DNA of 64,000 nt. It comes from an uncultured Christensenellaceae bacterium (GTDB lineage Bacteria > Bacillota > Clostridia > Christensenellales > Borkfalkiaceae). Shown here piece after piece: positions 8,184 through 16,007 of this stretch; positions within the stretch are counted from its first letter, which is position 1; each line of letters starts with the position of its first letter. The DNA is taken from the NCBI GenBank assembly GCA_910588465.1, contig CAJUOP010000001.1, forward strand, positions 93,212-157,211, given 5' to 3'. Made by a program: the position numbers and the translations under genes. The notes below the pieces were generated by a model. The model searched no databases, was not told the DNA's origin, and saw nothing but the letters and a program-made list of their open reading frames with translations.

Positions 8184-10046
8184 TCATTCTCCTTTTTGCA
8201 ATTTGCGGTGGCTTTCGAGGTGGCGCACGAGCCTCGCCTTCACCGCTTCGTCCTCTTCCCCGCCCGAGAGCAGGGCGCGCGTATGCTCGGCGATATGCAG
8301 CCTGTGATCGTCGTAGCCGTCCGCCTCCGCATCGCGCTGCGCCAACAGCACGTTTTCGTATTCCGCCTTTTGCAGGTGCAGGGCGGAAACGTCCCGCGCG
8401 CTTTCGAACGAGCCGTAGCCCAGCGCTTCCAGAATTTTGTTGCGCGTATTGTCCGAAAGGTTGCCGTTTTCATCCTTTAACAAGCCGAGCTCCAAAAGGC
8501 GCAGCACCTCTTCCTTTCGCTCTTCGGGGGTCTTGTCGTAACCCGTTTCGAACTGCACGTCGTCCGCCGAAATGTCGCTTGCGTCGAAATAAAACAGCTC
8601 GGTACGCCCGCCCGTCCCCGTCATGCGCAAAAGCCTGCGCGCGGCGGCGAATTGCTTGTAAAGGTGCAGAATCTGTTTGCCAGCTTCCTTTACCGCCCGT
8701 TCCACGCTCTCCACGCTCATGTGCATACGGTTGGTGTCCTGATCGAGCAGAAGCTGCAAGCCGACGCCCGAGGTCACGTGGGTGGGGTTCGCGGAATTGC
8801 GCGAAATTTCGCTCATTCCCGAAACGAGGATAAATTCGTTCGCGATGCGTTCCTCCTCCTCGGCAAACTCGGACGGAAAGGTCGAGCCCTCCAAAAAGCT
8901 GGGCTTGGGAGCGCCCTGGCGGTAGATGAGCACCTTCCCGGGATAAAGCCCGTCCTCCGCCAGCTCCTCCGCGTCTACCGAGCCGTCCTCTGCCGCGATC
9001 ACCCCCATCGTCAGTCGGTTCAAAAATTCGTGCTTGCGGTTTCTAACCGCGTTGTAAGCCCGTTGAAGGGGGATCATGCGGTCGACGACGGACGTCCCGA
9101 AGAACGACCCCGCAAGCTCGATGCACGTCTGCCGGATAAAGGGCAGAACGCGCTCGCCTCTGTCTCCGTTGCGGTAGGGCAAAGCGCCTTCGTACAAAAG
9201 CACGCCCCCCGCGACGATTTCCAACCGTCCCTCGGGGAATTCCCCGCTCGGACGGGTATACCGTTCGATTAAGATTTCCGAATCCGCCAGCACCTGCCTG
9301 TCCTCGCGCTCGTAAGCGCGCTTCCAGCCGCCCGCGGGCGAATAGGGCGCCAGCGCCTCGTCCTCGATCGCCCTTCCCGCAATCTCCGCGCCGAATTTTT
9401 CCTTGATCTCGTCAACGGGCACCGCCTTGGCGTGAATGAGGCTGCGCACCTCGCGCATATTCTCCGCCGTGAGCGAGTCGGGATATATTTCGAAGGGCGA
9501 GAGCGCCACCACGTTCACGTCCCCCTCCCTGATCGGGTGCCCCGTGTCGTCCGTGCCGATCACGTTGCCGTCGTCGTAGTTCCACACCACCTTATAAAAG
9601 GAGGTGCCGCACGTCTCCGACCAGAGCGTCGCGCGGGACACGATCGCGTCCAGATCGATCCTGTTTTTCACCGATTTTAAAATGTTGGAGGACAGCCGCG
9701 CCGTTTTCACGTCCGCCTCCGAATCGGAAAAGGCGCGCACGTTCAGCGTGGGACGCACCTTGGCAAGCCGCGCCACGCGCGTGTCGATAGTCGGCGCCAC
9801 GTGGTTGTAACACTTGCGCGACTGCCAGTAAAACGCCGAATCCTCCTCCGTGAGCGTGCCCGCGGGCGAAATGTCGCAATACTGGTTCCCGCTGACGAAA
9901 TTCATGTTTAAAAGCCAGCTCTGTTCCAGCTTTCGGCGCATTTCCCTGCGCCGCTCGAAATCCCGCTCGATCTCCGCAGCCAGCCTCTTCTTGCGCTCCG
10001 CTTCCCGCTTTAACGCAAGCTCCTCTTCCAAACCCTTAGCCTTCAA
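8184..10046 (-). CDS. Portal protein (P22/podovirus type)
   Basis: 620 residues. Forms the dodecameric ring through which DNA enters and leaves the head. Visible: a charged helical N-terminus; SWLLNMNFVSGNQYCDISP near residue 45, typical of P22-like portals; TIDTRVARLAKVRPTLNVRA; SPFEIYPDSLTAENM near 190; the stem region (LQRAYNAVRNRKHEFLNR) near 330; and a long helical C-terminal domain. Translation begins at a TTG (10046) supported by AGGAGG eight bases upstream, abutting the stop of the preceding gene. The frame is intact across 620 codons. Confidence 0.9.
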   Translation of the reverse strand: MKAKGLEEELALKREAERKKRLAAEIERDFERRREMRRKLEQSWLLNMNFVSGNQYCDISPAGTLTEEDSAFYWQSRKCYNHVAPTIDTRVARLAKVRPTLNVRAFSDSEADVKTARLSSNILKSVKNRIDLDAIVSRATLWSETCGTSFYKVVWNYDDGNVIGTDDTGHPIREGDVNVVALSPFEIYPDSLTAENMREVRSLIHAKAVPVDEIKEKFGAEIAGRAIEDEALAPYSPAGGWKRAYEREDRQVLADSEILIERYTRPSGEFPEGRLEIVAGGVLLYEGALPYRNGDRGERVLPFIRQTCIELAGSFFGTSVVDRMIPLQRAYNAVRNRKHEFLNRLTMGVIAAEDGSVDAEELAEDGLYPGKVLIYRQGAPKPSFLEGSTFPSEFAEEEERIANEFILVSGMSEISRNSANPTHVTSGVGLQLLLDQDTNRMHMSVESVERAVKEAGKQILHLYKQFAAARRLLRMTGTGGRTELFYFDASDISADDVQFETGYDKTPEERKEEVLRLLELGLLKDENGNLSDNTRNKILEALGYGSFESARDVSALHLQKAEYENVLLAQRDAEADGYDDHRLHIAEHTRALLSGGEEDEAVKARLVRHLESHRKLQKGE

Positions 10047-10316
10047 TTACGTTTCCTCCTTTAATTGCTTTAACAGCCTCTTTTTTTCCGCTTCCAGCTC
10101 CTCGTCGGTAAAGGCGGTATAATCGTCCTCCTCCAACAAGAGCTTCGCCGCCTTTAAATCGGGCGGGACGTCCTTTAACGTCTCCTTTCGCTTTACCAGC
10201 TTCAGCTCGCCGTCCTCCACGCCGTACTCCTCCGTCACCTCTTTCAGCGAATAGCCGAGCGCGACTTTCAGCACCGCCTCCTTTACGCTCTTTTCCCCCG
10301 CTTTTTTTCCTTTCAT
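10047..10316 (-). CDS. Small charged protein between terminase and portal
   Basis: 89 residues, nearly half Lys/Glu/Asp. A segment KVALGYSLKEVTEEYGVEDG looks like a small helix-turn-helix, and the C-terminus is helical (LEAEKKRLLKQLKE). The start at 10316 is chosen because it overlaps the terminase stop as ATGA, with AGGAG upstream; a longer reading from 10358 is possible but adds only low-complexity residues. In phages this slot can hold a small terminase subunit or portal accessory factor; neither is proven here. Confidence 0.72.
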   Translation of the reverse strand: MKGKKAGEKSVKEAVLKVALGYSLKEVTEEYGVEDGELKLVKRKETLKDVPPDLKAAKLLLEEDDYTAFTDEELEAEKKRLLKQLKEET

Positions 10317-11731
10317 CTCCGCTTCAATCTCCTGATCAGTCTGTCCTTGTCCTTGCAAATTTCGCTCTGCTCGCGCTTGGGCGGCAAATTTTTGGGGCGG
10401 GTCATCAGATAATAGCGCAGCTCGTCCATCGCGTGATCTCCGCGTTTTACGGGGCTTTCCCCCTCGCCCCAGAAATACCCCTTAAATTCGCGGATCATGT
10501 TCACGCAGCTGCTGAACACGTAAAGGTTTGGCAAGCCGTTCTTGCGGTTTAAATAGCTCTTCACCTGCGCAATTCCGCTGAACAGATCCTTGTTCACGCG
10601 CGGATTCACCAAAATGTTTCGCTCGTAAAACAGCTCGGATACGCTCTTGACGGAGGCGAGCGTGCGCTGCCCCGCCGCGCTGTCTATGAGGGCGGAGAGC
10701 CGCCCCTGCCCGTCCCGCTTCCAGCCCAGCTTGTCGCTGATTTCATGGATCGCCCGCGCATGAGCGTCCACGTCCGCTTCCGCCCTGTACCACTCGGCGA
10801 TCACGTACACGTTCCCGTCGTAGTCCACCGCGTACCAGTGCGCGGAGAGCGGATTTTTCAGCCCGGGGTCGATGGAAATGCAGTCGAACCACTCGGGCGG
10901 GACGGGAAACGGCTCGATCACCGTCTCGTCCGAAAATTCGGGATAGACCAGCCCCTCGCGCGTGCAGAACCTGCCGAAGCGGCGCGATTGCAGGGTGGTT
11001 TCGTCCATCGTCCGCTCCAAGTGCGCGATTTCGTCCGCGTTTAAAAAGGGATTGTCCGCCCACTCCATAAACTCGTACCAGATCTCGGGGTTGTTCTTGG
11101 GATTTAAATAAATTTCCTCGTACAAAAACGTAAGCCCCTTTAACGGCGTCATGGTGCCGAACACGTCGCCGCGGCGGTCGATCACGCGCATGAGGCACTC
11201 CTCGTAAACGTCCTTGGGCGGCTCTTCGTCGAACCACACGTAGTCGAGCGAGCTTCCCTGAAAGCGCTCCCTGCCCTGATCGCAGCTTTTAAAACCGATC
11301 ACCGAGGTCCCGCCGAACACGTTTTTTACAATGATCTGGTCGATCACGCCCGTCTCGGGATTATCCTTTCTGCCGCTCGTCATCACGATGTCCGCGATCC
11401 AATCCCGCCGAAGATAGTGCAAGATTTTCCGCTGCGCCACGTCGCGCTGCACCTGCGCGGTAAGCGACACCACCCAGCCGAACGTGTTTTTGCGGTTGGG
11501 GCGGTACGGGTGATTCCCGCGGGCGATCCAAACCGCCTCCGCCGCGCCGCACTCCGTCTTGCCCGAACGGTTTCCGCCGAACACCCAGCGGTTGCGCTTG
11601 GGGCACTTATGAAACGCCAGCTGCTTTTTATGAATTTTTTCGCCCGCATTGTACCGCGCGAGCGTATCCGCCCTTTTCCGCCGCGCCAGCTCCCGCTCGA
11701 CGGCGGTTAATTTTTCCGCTAATTCGCTCAT
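10313..11731 (-). CDS. Phage terminase large subunit (ATPase and nuclease)
   Basis: 472 residues. Packages DNA into the procapsid and cuts it to length. Walker A GGNRSGKT near residue 53, Walker B with catalytic Glu in DYVWFDEEPP near 165, a coupling segment FGTMTPLKG near 195, and a RNase H-like nuclease with CISIDPGLKNP near 290, ALIDSAAGQRT, and DHAMDELRYYL near 440. All catalytic positions I can place are present, so the enzyme is not visibly damaged. It heads the structural gene run; the ribosome site is only moderate (AAAGGG). Confidence 0.93.
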   Translation of the reverse strand: MSELAEKLTAVERELARRKRADTLARYNAGEKIHKKQLAFHKCPKRNRWVFGGNRSGKTECGAAEAVWIARGNHPYRPNRKNTFGWVVSLTAQVQRDVAQRKILHYLRRDWIADIVMTSGRKDNPETGVIDQIIVKNVFGGTSVIGFKSCDQGRERFQGSSLDYVWFDEEPPKDVYEECLMRVIDRRGDVFGTMTPLKGLTFLYEEIYLNPKNNPEIWYEFMEWADNPFLNADEIAHLERTMDETTLQSRRFGRFCTREGLVYPEFSDETVIEPFPVPPEWFDCISIDPGLKNPLSAHWYAVDYDGNVYVIAEWYRAEADVDAHARAIHEISDKLGWKRDGQGRLSALIDSAAGQRTLASVKSVSELFYERNILVNPRVNKDLFSGIAQVKSYLNRKNGLPNLYVFSSCVNMIREFKGYFWGEGESPVKRGDHAMDELRYYLMTRPKNLPPKREQSEICKDKDRLIRRLKRR

Positions 11732-11771
11732 TTTCGCTAAAATTTACCCTTTCCCGCACAAAATTTTCCGC

Positions 11772-11777
11772 TATGAT
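11772..11777 (+). promoter_or_regulatory. Possible -10 box giving a leaderless message
   Basis: TATGAT lies seven bases before the ATG at 11785 and there is no ribosome site. The -35 is poor (TTTCCC, 16-bp spacing). If used, transcription would begin at or near the start codon. Confidence 0.35.
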
Positions 11778-11784
11778 AGCATTT

Positions 11785-12477
11785 ATGAAACGCTTTATTT
11801 CATATTTATTCATTGTTTTTTGCGTCGCGCTCGCAGCCGTTTGCGTGCCGCGCGCGTCCGTTACCGCCCGCGCGGAGGGTGCGCGTTACGCCGTCGCCGC
11901 CGAGCGGAACGTTTGGTTTTACTCGGACGAGAGCGAGGGCTCGGGGCTGTTCGTTCTGCCCTACACCTACTATGTGAAAGTCATTTCCGAGGGCGAGCTG
12001 TTTTGCGCCGTCGAATATCTGTACGACAGCCAGCCGTATAAAAAGCTGCGCGGCTACTGCAAAAAATCCGCCCTCACCTTTGTGGACTTCGTTCCCGTCC
12101 GCCCCTATCTTTTGCGCGAGGTCACCGTTTCCTACACGCTGCCCAACGATTACGGCGCGCTGGGGAACGGAAACTTCGGCACGGTGGAGCGCACCTTCGT
12201 CTATTACGGGCACCGCTACGAACAGGACCGCCTGTATTTCTACGTGGCGCGCGACGGTGTGTTCGACTATATTCCCGCCGAAGCCGAGCTCGACTACGAG
12301 CTGAACGTAGACTATCTTCCCCCGCCCGAAGAGAACAAGCCCGAAGCCTCGGGAGGGTTGGGCGCCGTGCAGGTCGCCGTGATCTGTGCCGTGTGCGCGG
12401 CGGCCGTCGCGATCGCCGTTCTCGTCATGCGGGGCAAGCGCCCTTCCGCCGAATCGCACGAGGTTTCCGATTTCTGA
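11785..12477 (+). CDS. Secreted, C-terminally anchored SH3-like protein embedded in the phage cassette
   Basis: 230 residues from the ATG at 11785 (an ATG four codons earlier, 11773, is also in frame). A signal peptide (FISYLFIVFCVALAAVCVPR, cut near ARAEG) is followed by a beta-rich extracellular part whose start (YAVAAERNVWFYSDESEG) reads like a bacterial SH3 domain, and by a C-terminal membrane helix (VQVAVICAVCAAAVAIAVLV) with short basic and acidic tail. It runs opposite to the phage genes and its 3' end overlaps the RinA-like reading frame. The same design recurs in the large protein at 13146. Function unknown; cell-envelope role likely. Confidence 0.78.
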   Translation: MKRFISYLFIVFCVALAAVCVPRASVTARAEGARYAVAAERNVWFYSDESEGSGLFVLPYTYYVKVISEGELFCAVEYLYDSQPYKKLRGYCKKSALTFVDFVPVRPYLLREVTVSYTLPNDYGALGNGNFGTVERTFVYYGHRYEQDRLYFYVARDGVFDYIPAEAELDYELNVDYLPPPEENKPEASGGLGAVQVAVICAVCAAAVAIAVLVMRGKRPSAESHEVSDF

Positions 12478-12980
12478 AATCCGACGTCCCGCCGCTTTCT
12501 CCTCGGCGTTAACGCCCCCTCTCTCCCCGCTTTTACCGCGCGCAGCGCCCGCATAAAGGCGGGGAAATTTTCAAACTGTTTTATAAAGTCCGCCTCCGTA
12601 TACCCCGCCGCGGCAAACCGCGAGCACATCTTGCGGAATACGGCGAGCTGTCTGCGATAGTAGCTCCGTTCCGAACAGAGCATCTGCCTGCAAGGATTGC
12701 CGCTCAGTCTGCTCTTGCGGCGAAAATATTTATATTCGAGTAAAAACCGTTCCTCCTCCGTAAGCCCTTTTAACATTCTTTCCGTCAGCTCGCGGAGCGC
12801 GCGCAGCCTCTCCGCCAACAAAATTTCGTCCGCGATTCTTTCGGTAAGCGCGGCGGTGTCCTCCCAAGAACGGAAGGAGAGCGCCGCCTTCACCTCCGCC
12901 CCCGCCGCGACTCCGTCCGCAATCTTTTCCAGCTGCGGATATCCGAACAGTACAACCTTTACAAACTCGAACCCTTTCAT
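12312..12980 (-). CDS. RinA/ArpU-like phage late-gene regulator with read-through tail
   Basis: The first 130 or so residues look genuine: a helical N-terminal half, then LTEEERFLLEYKYFRRKS and CSERSYYRRQLAVFRKMCSRF, the sigma-like helix-turn-helix wording of RinA/ArpU-type activators that stand just upstream of phage terminase genes. GGAG lies eight bases before the ATG. From about residue 168 the frame is antisense to the C-terminal part of the plus-strand SH3-like gene, and its composition there is atypical, so the last 55 residues are probably a read-through after loss of the original stop. It would activate the terminase-to-nozzle genes in a complete phage. Confidence 0.68.
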   Translation of the reverse strand: MKGFEFVKVVLFGYPQLEKIADGVAAGAEVKAALSFRSWEDTAALTERIADEILLAERLRALRELTERMLKGLTEEERFLLEYKYFRRKSRLSGNPCRQMLCSERSYYRRQLAVFRKMCSRFAAAGYTEADFIKQFENFPAFMRALRAVKAGREGALTPRRKRRDVGFQKSETSCDSAEGRLPRMTRTAIATAAAHTAQITATCTAPNPPEASGLFSSGGGR

Positions 12981-13110
12981 TTCCGATCACTCCGTTTTTA
13001 AAACACAAACATTTGTTTGCCTTTTTATCATATCATAGAAATATGACATACGGTTGCCAGTATGCCGAAATTTTTTTATTTTTCCAAAAAAATATTTTGG
13101 CGCGGAATTG

Positions 13111-13139
13111 TTGTCATTTCCGCGCGCGCGTGTTATAAT
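13111..13139 (+). promoter_or_regulatory. Sigma-A promoter placed directly against the start codon
   Basis: -35 TTGTCA (13111-13116), 17-bp spacer, -10 TATAAT (13134-13139). The ATG follows only six bases later at 13146, so transcription should start at about the A of ATG: a leaderless message. Confidence 0.85.
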
Positions 13140-13145
13140 AAGGAT

Positions 13146-15719
13146 ATGAAGATACAAAAGACAATGGGAATCGCTCTTTCCGCCTTACTGCTATTCGGCG
13201 GAATTTCCGTATGCGCGCCCGTCGGGCTCGCGGCAAGCGCGCAGGAGACGGAAGAGGTCGCGCTGACGGACGAAAACGCCGAACTGTTTTTGCCCGCCTC
13301 GTACGAACAGTATCTGCCTCTTTCGAATCCCAGCGACGCGGCGGTAACCGACCGCTACATCGCCGTTTCGGAAAAAAAGCTGTTGTATCTGTACGACAGA
13401 GAGCGCGGGAACGGTTACCGCGTTTACGAGCATCAGCACCCTATTTCCAAAATACAGTTTTCGGATGCGGGCAGGCTGTATTTCGCCGACAGTCTGCTCG
13501 GCTTTTACGAGCTCGACTTGACGGCGGAAGCGCTTTCGACCACCACCGAAAGCCGCCTTTCCTCGCTTACCACCTTCTACATTCAGGGCGACACGCTCTT
13601 TTCCGCCCATTTAACGGATACGGGCACGGAATACACCACAAGCAATCTTTCCGCACCCGATAAAATTACGCAGTTCGACAGCACGGATTTTTCAAATCCG
13701 CCGAAAATGACCTTTCTTAACGGCAAATTTTACAGCGTGGTCAACCGTCTGGTTTCCGTTTACGAATACAATGCCAACCAAAACAAATATCTGCTCACCG
13801 AATCGCAGATCCTGCACCAGTCCTCGTCCGTTACGGGCTTGCAATCCGTGTGCACGCAGGGCGGTAAAATTTATTATACGCTGAACAACGACGCCAGCGG
13901 CGCGAGCACGCTGAAAAACGGACTTTACGAGTATGACCCCAACGAAAAGACGAGCAGGTTAGCCCTCGAAGCGGACGCGCTGGGCGCGCTCGCCGTTTGC
14001 GGCGGAGACACCTATTGCCTGCAAGGCGGCTCGGTGCGCAAAATCGCCGTCACGGACGGCAGAACGGAATTTACGTCCTACGAAATCGCTTCCTCCTCGC
14101 CTTCCGTAAACCGCCTGACCCGCGCGGTTGATTCCGCCCGCGCGCGCGATCTGCTCGTGACGGCGGACGTATTCGGCGAACGGAGCGGACGGGTAAGCGT
14201 TTATCGTTTCTCTTCCCGGGAATACTCGCAAATCCCCTGCACGGACGAAAACGGCGAGCCGTTCGCACCCGATTTGGTCGCGACGGACGGCGAACAGATC
14301 GCAGTGACTTCGGGCGAAAAAATTTATACCGAAAATGAGGACGGAACGGGATTTATTCTCGTCCGCACCATGAAAAGCAACGTAAAAGGGCTGGCGTGCG
14401 TGTACGGGAGCGTATATTTCGTCACCGATTATTACGTTTACGGCAAGGTGGGCGAGGAAGCGGAGGCGGTGCGCACGCGCGACGGAAACCTCGTGTCCCT
14501 CACCGCGGACCTTTACGGCAACCTCTATGCGGCGTACTGCAACGCGGTAAAGACAACGGTTTACCGCTTTACCGAAGAGGAATTCACAAACAACGAAAAA
14601 GCGGGCGCCACGGCGGCGGTATACGAAAAAACGGTCGCCCGCCTGCACGCGGACTACGAAGGCAATCTGTACTTCCTGGAAGGCGACGTGCTGTGCAAAA
14701 ACGGCAAGCCGTTCGCCTCGCTGGACGGAAACGGCTTCGTTTACCGCGGAAAGGACGCGGGCGCAGTCTCCCCCTCCGCGTTCGCCCTCGGCTTCGAGGA
14801 CGACGAGGTTTATTTCCTGTTCGAAAATTTCTGCATCAAGAGCAAGTCGGACGCGCTCGAGATCCCCTGTCTGGACGAGATCGCGGCGGAGAACGCAGCG
14901 GAGCAGGCGTTTAACGAACACGCTCCCGAGGGGCTGTCCGTGCAGCTTCCCGCAGGCTCGGTGGGGATCGTGGTCGACTTATCCGAGCTGAGCGAAGAAT
15001 CCGCTTTCTTCCCCTATTCCCGATATTACCGCACGGCGGAAGCGAGAAACGGCGTGCTGCTCGCCCAAACGGAGCGTTACAGCCTGGTAATGCTGTACGA
15101 AAAAGACCGCAGCTATACGGCGAATCTGTTCCGCAACGAGGAAATTGTGACCCTCGAGGACGATTTTACGGAAGCGACGGGCTTCCGCTATCTTACCAAC
15201 GAGGTTTCCGCCTATTACATTCCCTGTATGCACGAGGCGCTGGGAGGCGCACGACTGCAACGCGGCGCGCGCGTGAGCTTCCTCGGTACCCTGCGCGCGG
15301 AGGAAGGCGAGTACGCCTATTTTTCCTATACGGACGGTTCCCGCGCGGAAAAACGCGGCTACGTTCCCCTTTCCTACCTTACCGAAGTAAACCCCTACGG
15401 CGAAGAACGGAAAGAATTTATGCTGGGGACGCTCGGCAAGGAGGGAGAAACGGTTCTGTTTTCGAACGGCGAAAGCTCGATAAAGCTGCTGCGGGGCACG
15501 CAGATAAAGCTGTACCGCACCGAAAGCGGAGACTATCGCGCGGAATACGAGCACGAGGGCAAGATATATTCCGCAACCGTCACGGAAGCCATGCTTGAAA
15601 CGGGCAAAACGGACGCCTTGCGCATCAGCCTCATCGTCATTTTAAGCGTGCTGGCGATCGTCATCGTGGGCGTGTACGTATATATGCTCCCGCGCAAGCG
15701 TTCGGAATTGAAAAAATAG
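13146..15719 (+). CDS. Large secreted, C-terminally anchored beta-propeller / SH3-like protein
   Basis: 857 residues. Signal peptide MGIALSALLLFGGISVC to about residue 30; residues 50-590 are a run of about 45-residue beta repeats (ITDRY-, KLLYLYDRERGNGYRVYE, GRLYFADSLLGFYELDL, GGKIYYTLNNDAS...), as in beta-propellers; residues 620-830 hold SH3-like units, one reading GARVSFLGTLRAEEGEYAY and another ESSIKLLRGTQIKLYRTE; a membrane helix (ISLIVILSVLAIVIVGVYVY) and a basic tail end the protein. Same architecture as the small gene at 11785. The start is set at 13146 because a consensus promoter lies immediately upstream; the longer frame from 13062 would run through it. Function unknown, envelope-associated. 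Confidence 0.8.
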   Translation: MKIQKTMGIALSALLLFGGISVCAPVGLAASAQETEEVALTDENAELFLPASYEQYLPLSNPSDAAVTDRYIAVSEKKLLYLYDRERGNGYRVYEHQHPISKIQFSDAGRLYFADSLLGFYELDLTAEALSTTTESRLSSLTTFYIQGDTLFSAHLTDTGTEYTTSNLSAPDKITQFDSTDFSNPPKMTFLNGKFYSVVNRLVSVYEYNANQNKYLLTESQILHQSSSVTGLQSVCTQGGKIYYTLNNDASGASTLKNGLYEYDPNEKTSRLALEADALGALAVCGGDTYCLQGGSVRKIAVTDGRTEFTSYEIASSSPSVNRLTRAVDSARARDLLVTADVFGERSGRVSVYRFSSREYSQIPCTDENGEPFAPDLVATDGEQIAVTSGEKIYTENEDGTGFILVRTMKSNVKGLACVYGSVYFVTDYYVYGKVGEEAEAVRTRDGNLVSLTADLYGNLYAAYCNAVKTTVYRFTEEEFTNNEKAGATAAVYEKTVARLHADYEGNLYFLEGDVLCKNGKPFASLDGNGFVYRGKDAGAVSPSAFALGFEDDEVYFLFENFCIKSKSDALEIPCLDEIAAENAAEQAFNEHAPEGLSVQLPAGSVGIVVDLSELSEESAFFPYSRYYRTAEARNGVLLAQTERYSLVMLYEKDRSYTANLFRNEEIVTLEDDFTEATGFRYLTNEVSAYYIPCMHEALGGARLQRGARVSFLGTLRAEEGEYAYFSYTDGSRAEKRGYVPLSYLTEVNPYGEERKEFMLGTLGKEGETVLFSNGESSIKLLRGTQIKLYRTESGDYRAEYEHEGKIYSATVTEAMLETGKTDALRISLIVILSVLAIVIVGVYVYMLPRKRSELKK

Positions 15720-15767
15720 TCACACCTGTCATTCGGATAGTAACTCTTATCATTCAGAATTTTAACC

Positions 15768-15797
15768 GTCATTCAGAGCGAAGCGAAGGAAACCCAC
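15768..15797 (+). repeat. Dispersed palindromic repeat unit (GTCATTCAGAG type)
   Basis: Reads GTCATTCAGAGCGAAGCGAAGG then AAACCCAC. It shares ends with copies at 15829 and 15909 and with the array at 32200-32588. Degenerate fragments (TCATTCGG, TCATTCAGAA) precede it from 15729. Confidence 0.8.
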
Positions 15798-15828
15798 GGA
15801 GCAACAGGCGGATTGTCAAGATTCTCAC

Positions 15829-15869
15829 GGTGCGGCAAGCCGCGCCTCAGAATGACAAGGGAAACCCCT
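15829..15869 (-). repeat. Dispersed palindromic repeat unit, opposite orientation
   Basis: Minus strand reads GTCATTCTGAGGCGCGGC then TTGCCGCACCGTGAGAATC, the same unit as the 32 kb array, with an internal GC-rich inverted repeat. Confidence 0.8.
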
Positions 15870-15908
15870 CATTCCGCCGCGCCCCTCTTATCATTCTACA
15901 TTATAAAT

Positions 15909-15938
15909 GTCATTCAGAGCGAAGCGAAGGAATCCCAT
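15909..15938 (+). repeat. Dispersed palindromic repeat unit
   Basis: Reads GTCATTCAGAGCGAAGCGAAGG then AATCCCA. Near-identical to the unit at 15768. Together these repeats fill the 15720-15960 gap, which has no gene. Confidence 0.8.
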
Positions 15939-15960
15939 GAATCAAAAAACGCATACAACA

Positions 15961-15991
15961 AAAAAGAGCCGAACATCTTCGGCTCTTTTTT
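15961..15991. terminator. Bidirectional terminator after mscL and the SH3-like gene
   Basis: Stem AAAAAGAGCCGAA / TTCGGCTCTTTTTT with loop CATC. It ends the malQ-mscL transcript on the minus strand and any plus-strand reading across the repeats. Confidence 0.9.
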
Positions 15992-16007
15992 GTAACGCTC
16001 GATCGGT

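Noticed and set aside
7739..8833. Long plus-strand open frame (364 codons) across the capsid and scaffold genes
   Set aside because: It is antisense to the scaffold and portal genes, Arg/Pro/Ala rich, and has no ribosome site.
13006..13019. Inverted repeat CAAAC-ATTT-GTTTG upstream of the RinA-like gene
   Set aside because: Only five base pairs per arm and no other copy noted; not enough to call an operator.
13959..14921. 320-codon minus-strand frame antisense to the large SH3-like gene
   Set aside because: No initiation signals, and the plus-strand frame has a consensus promoter and signal peptide.
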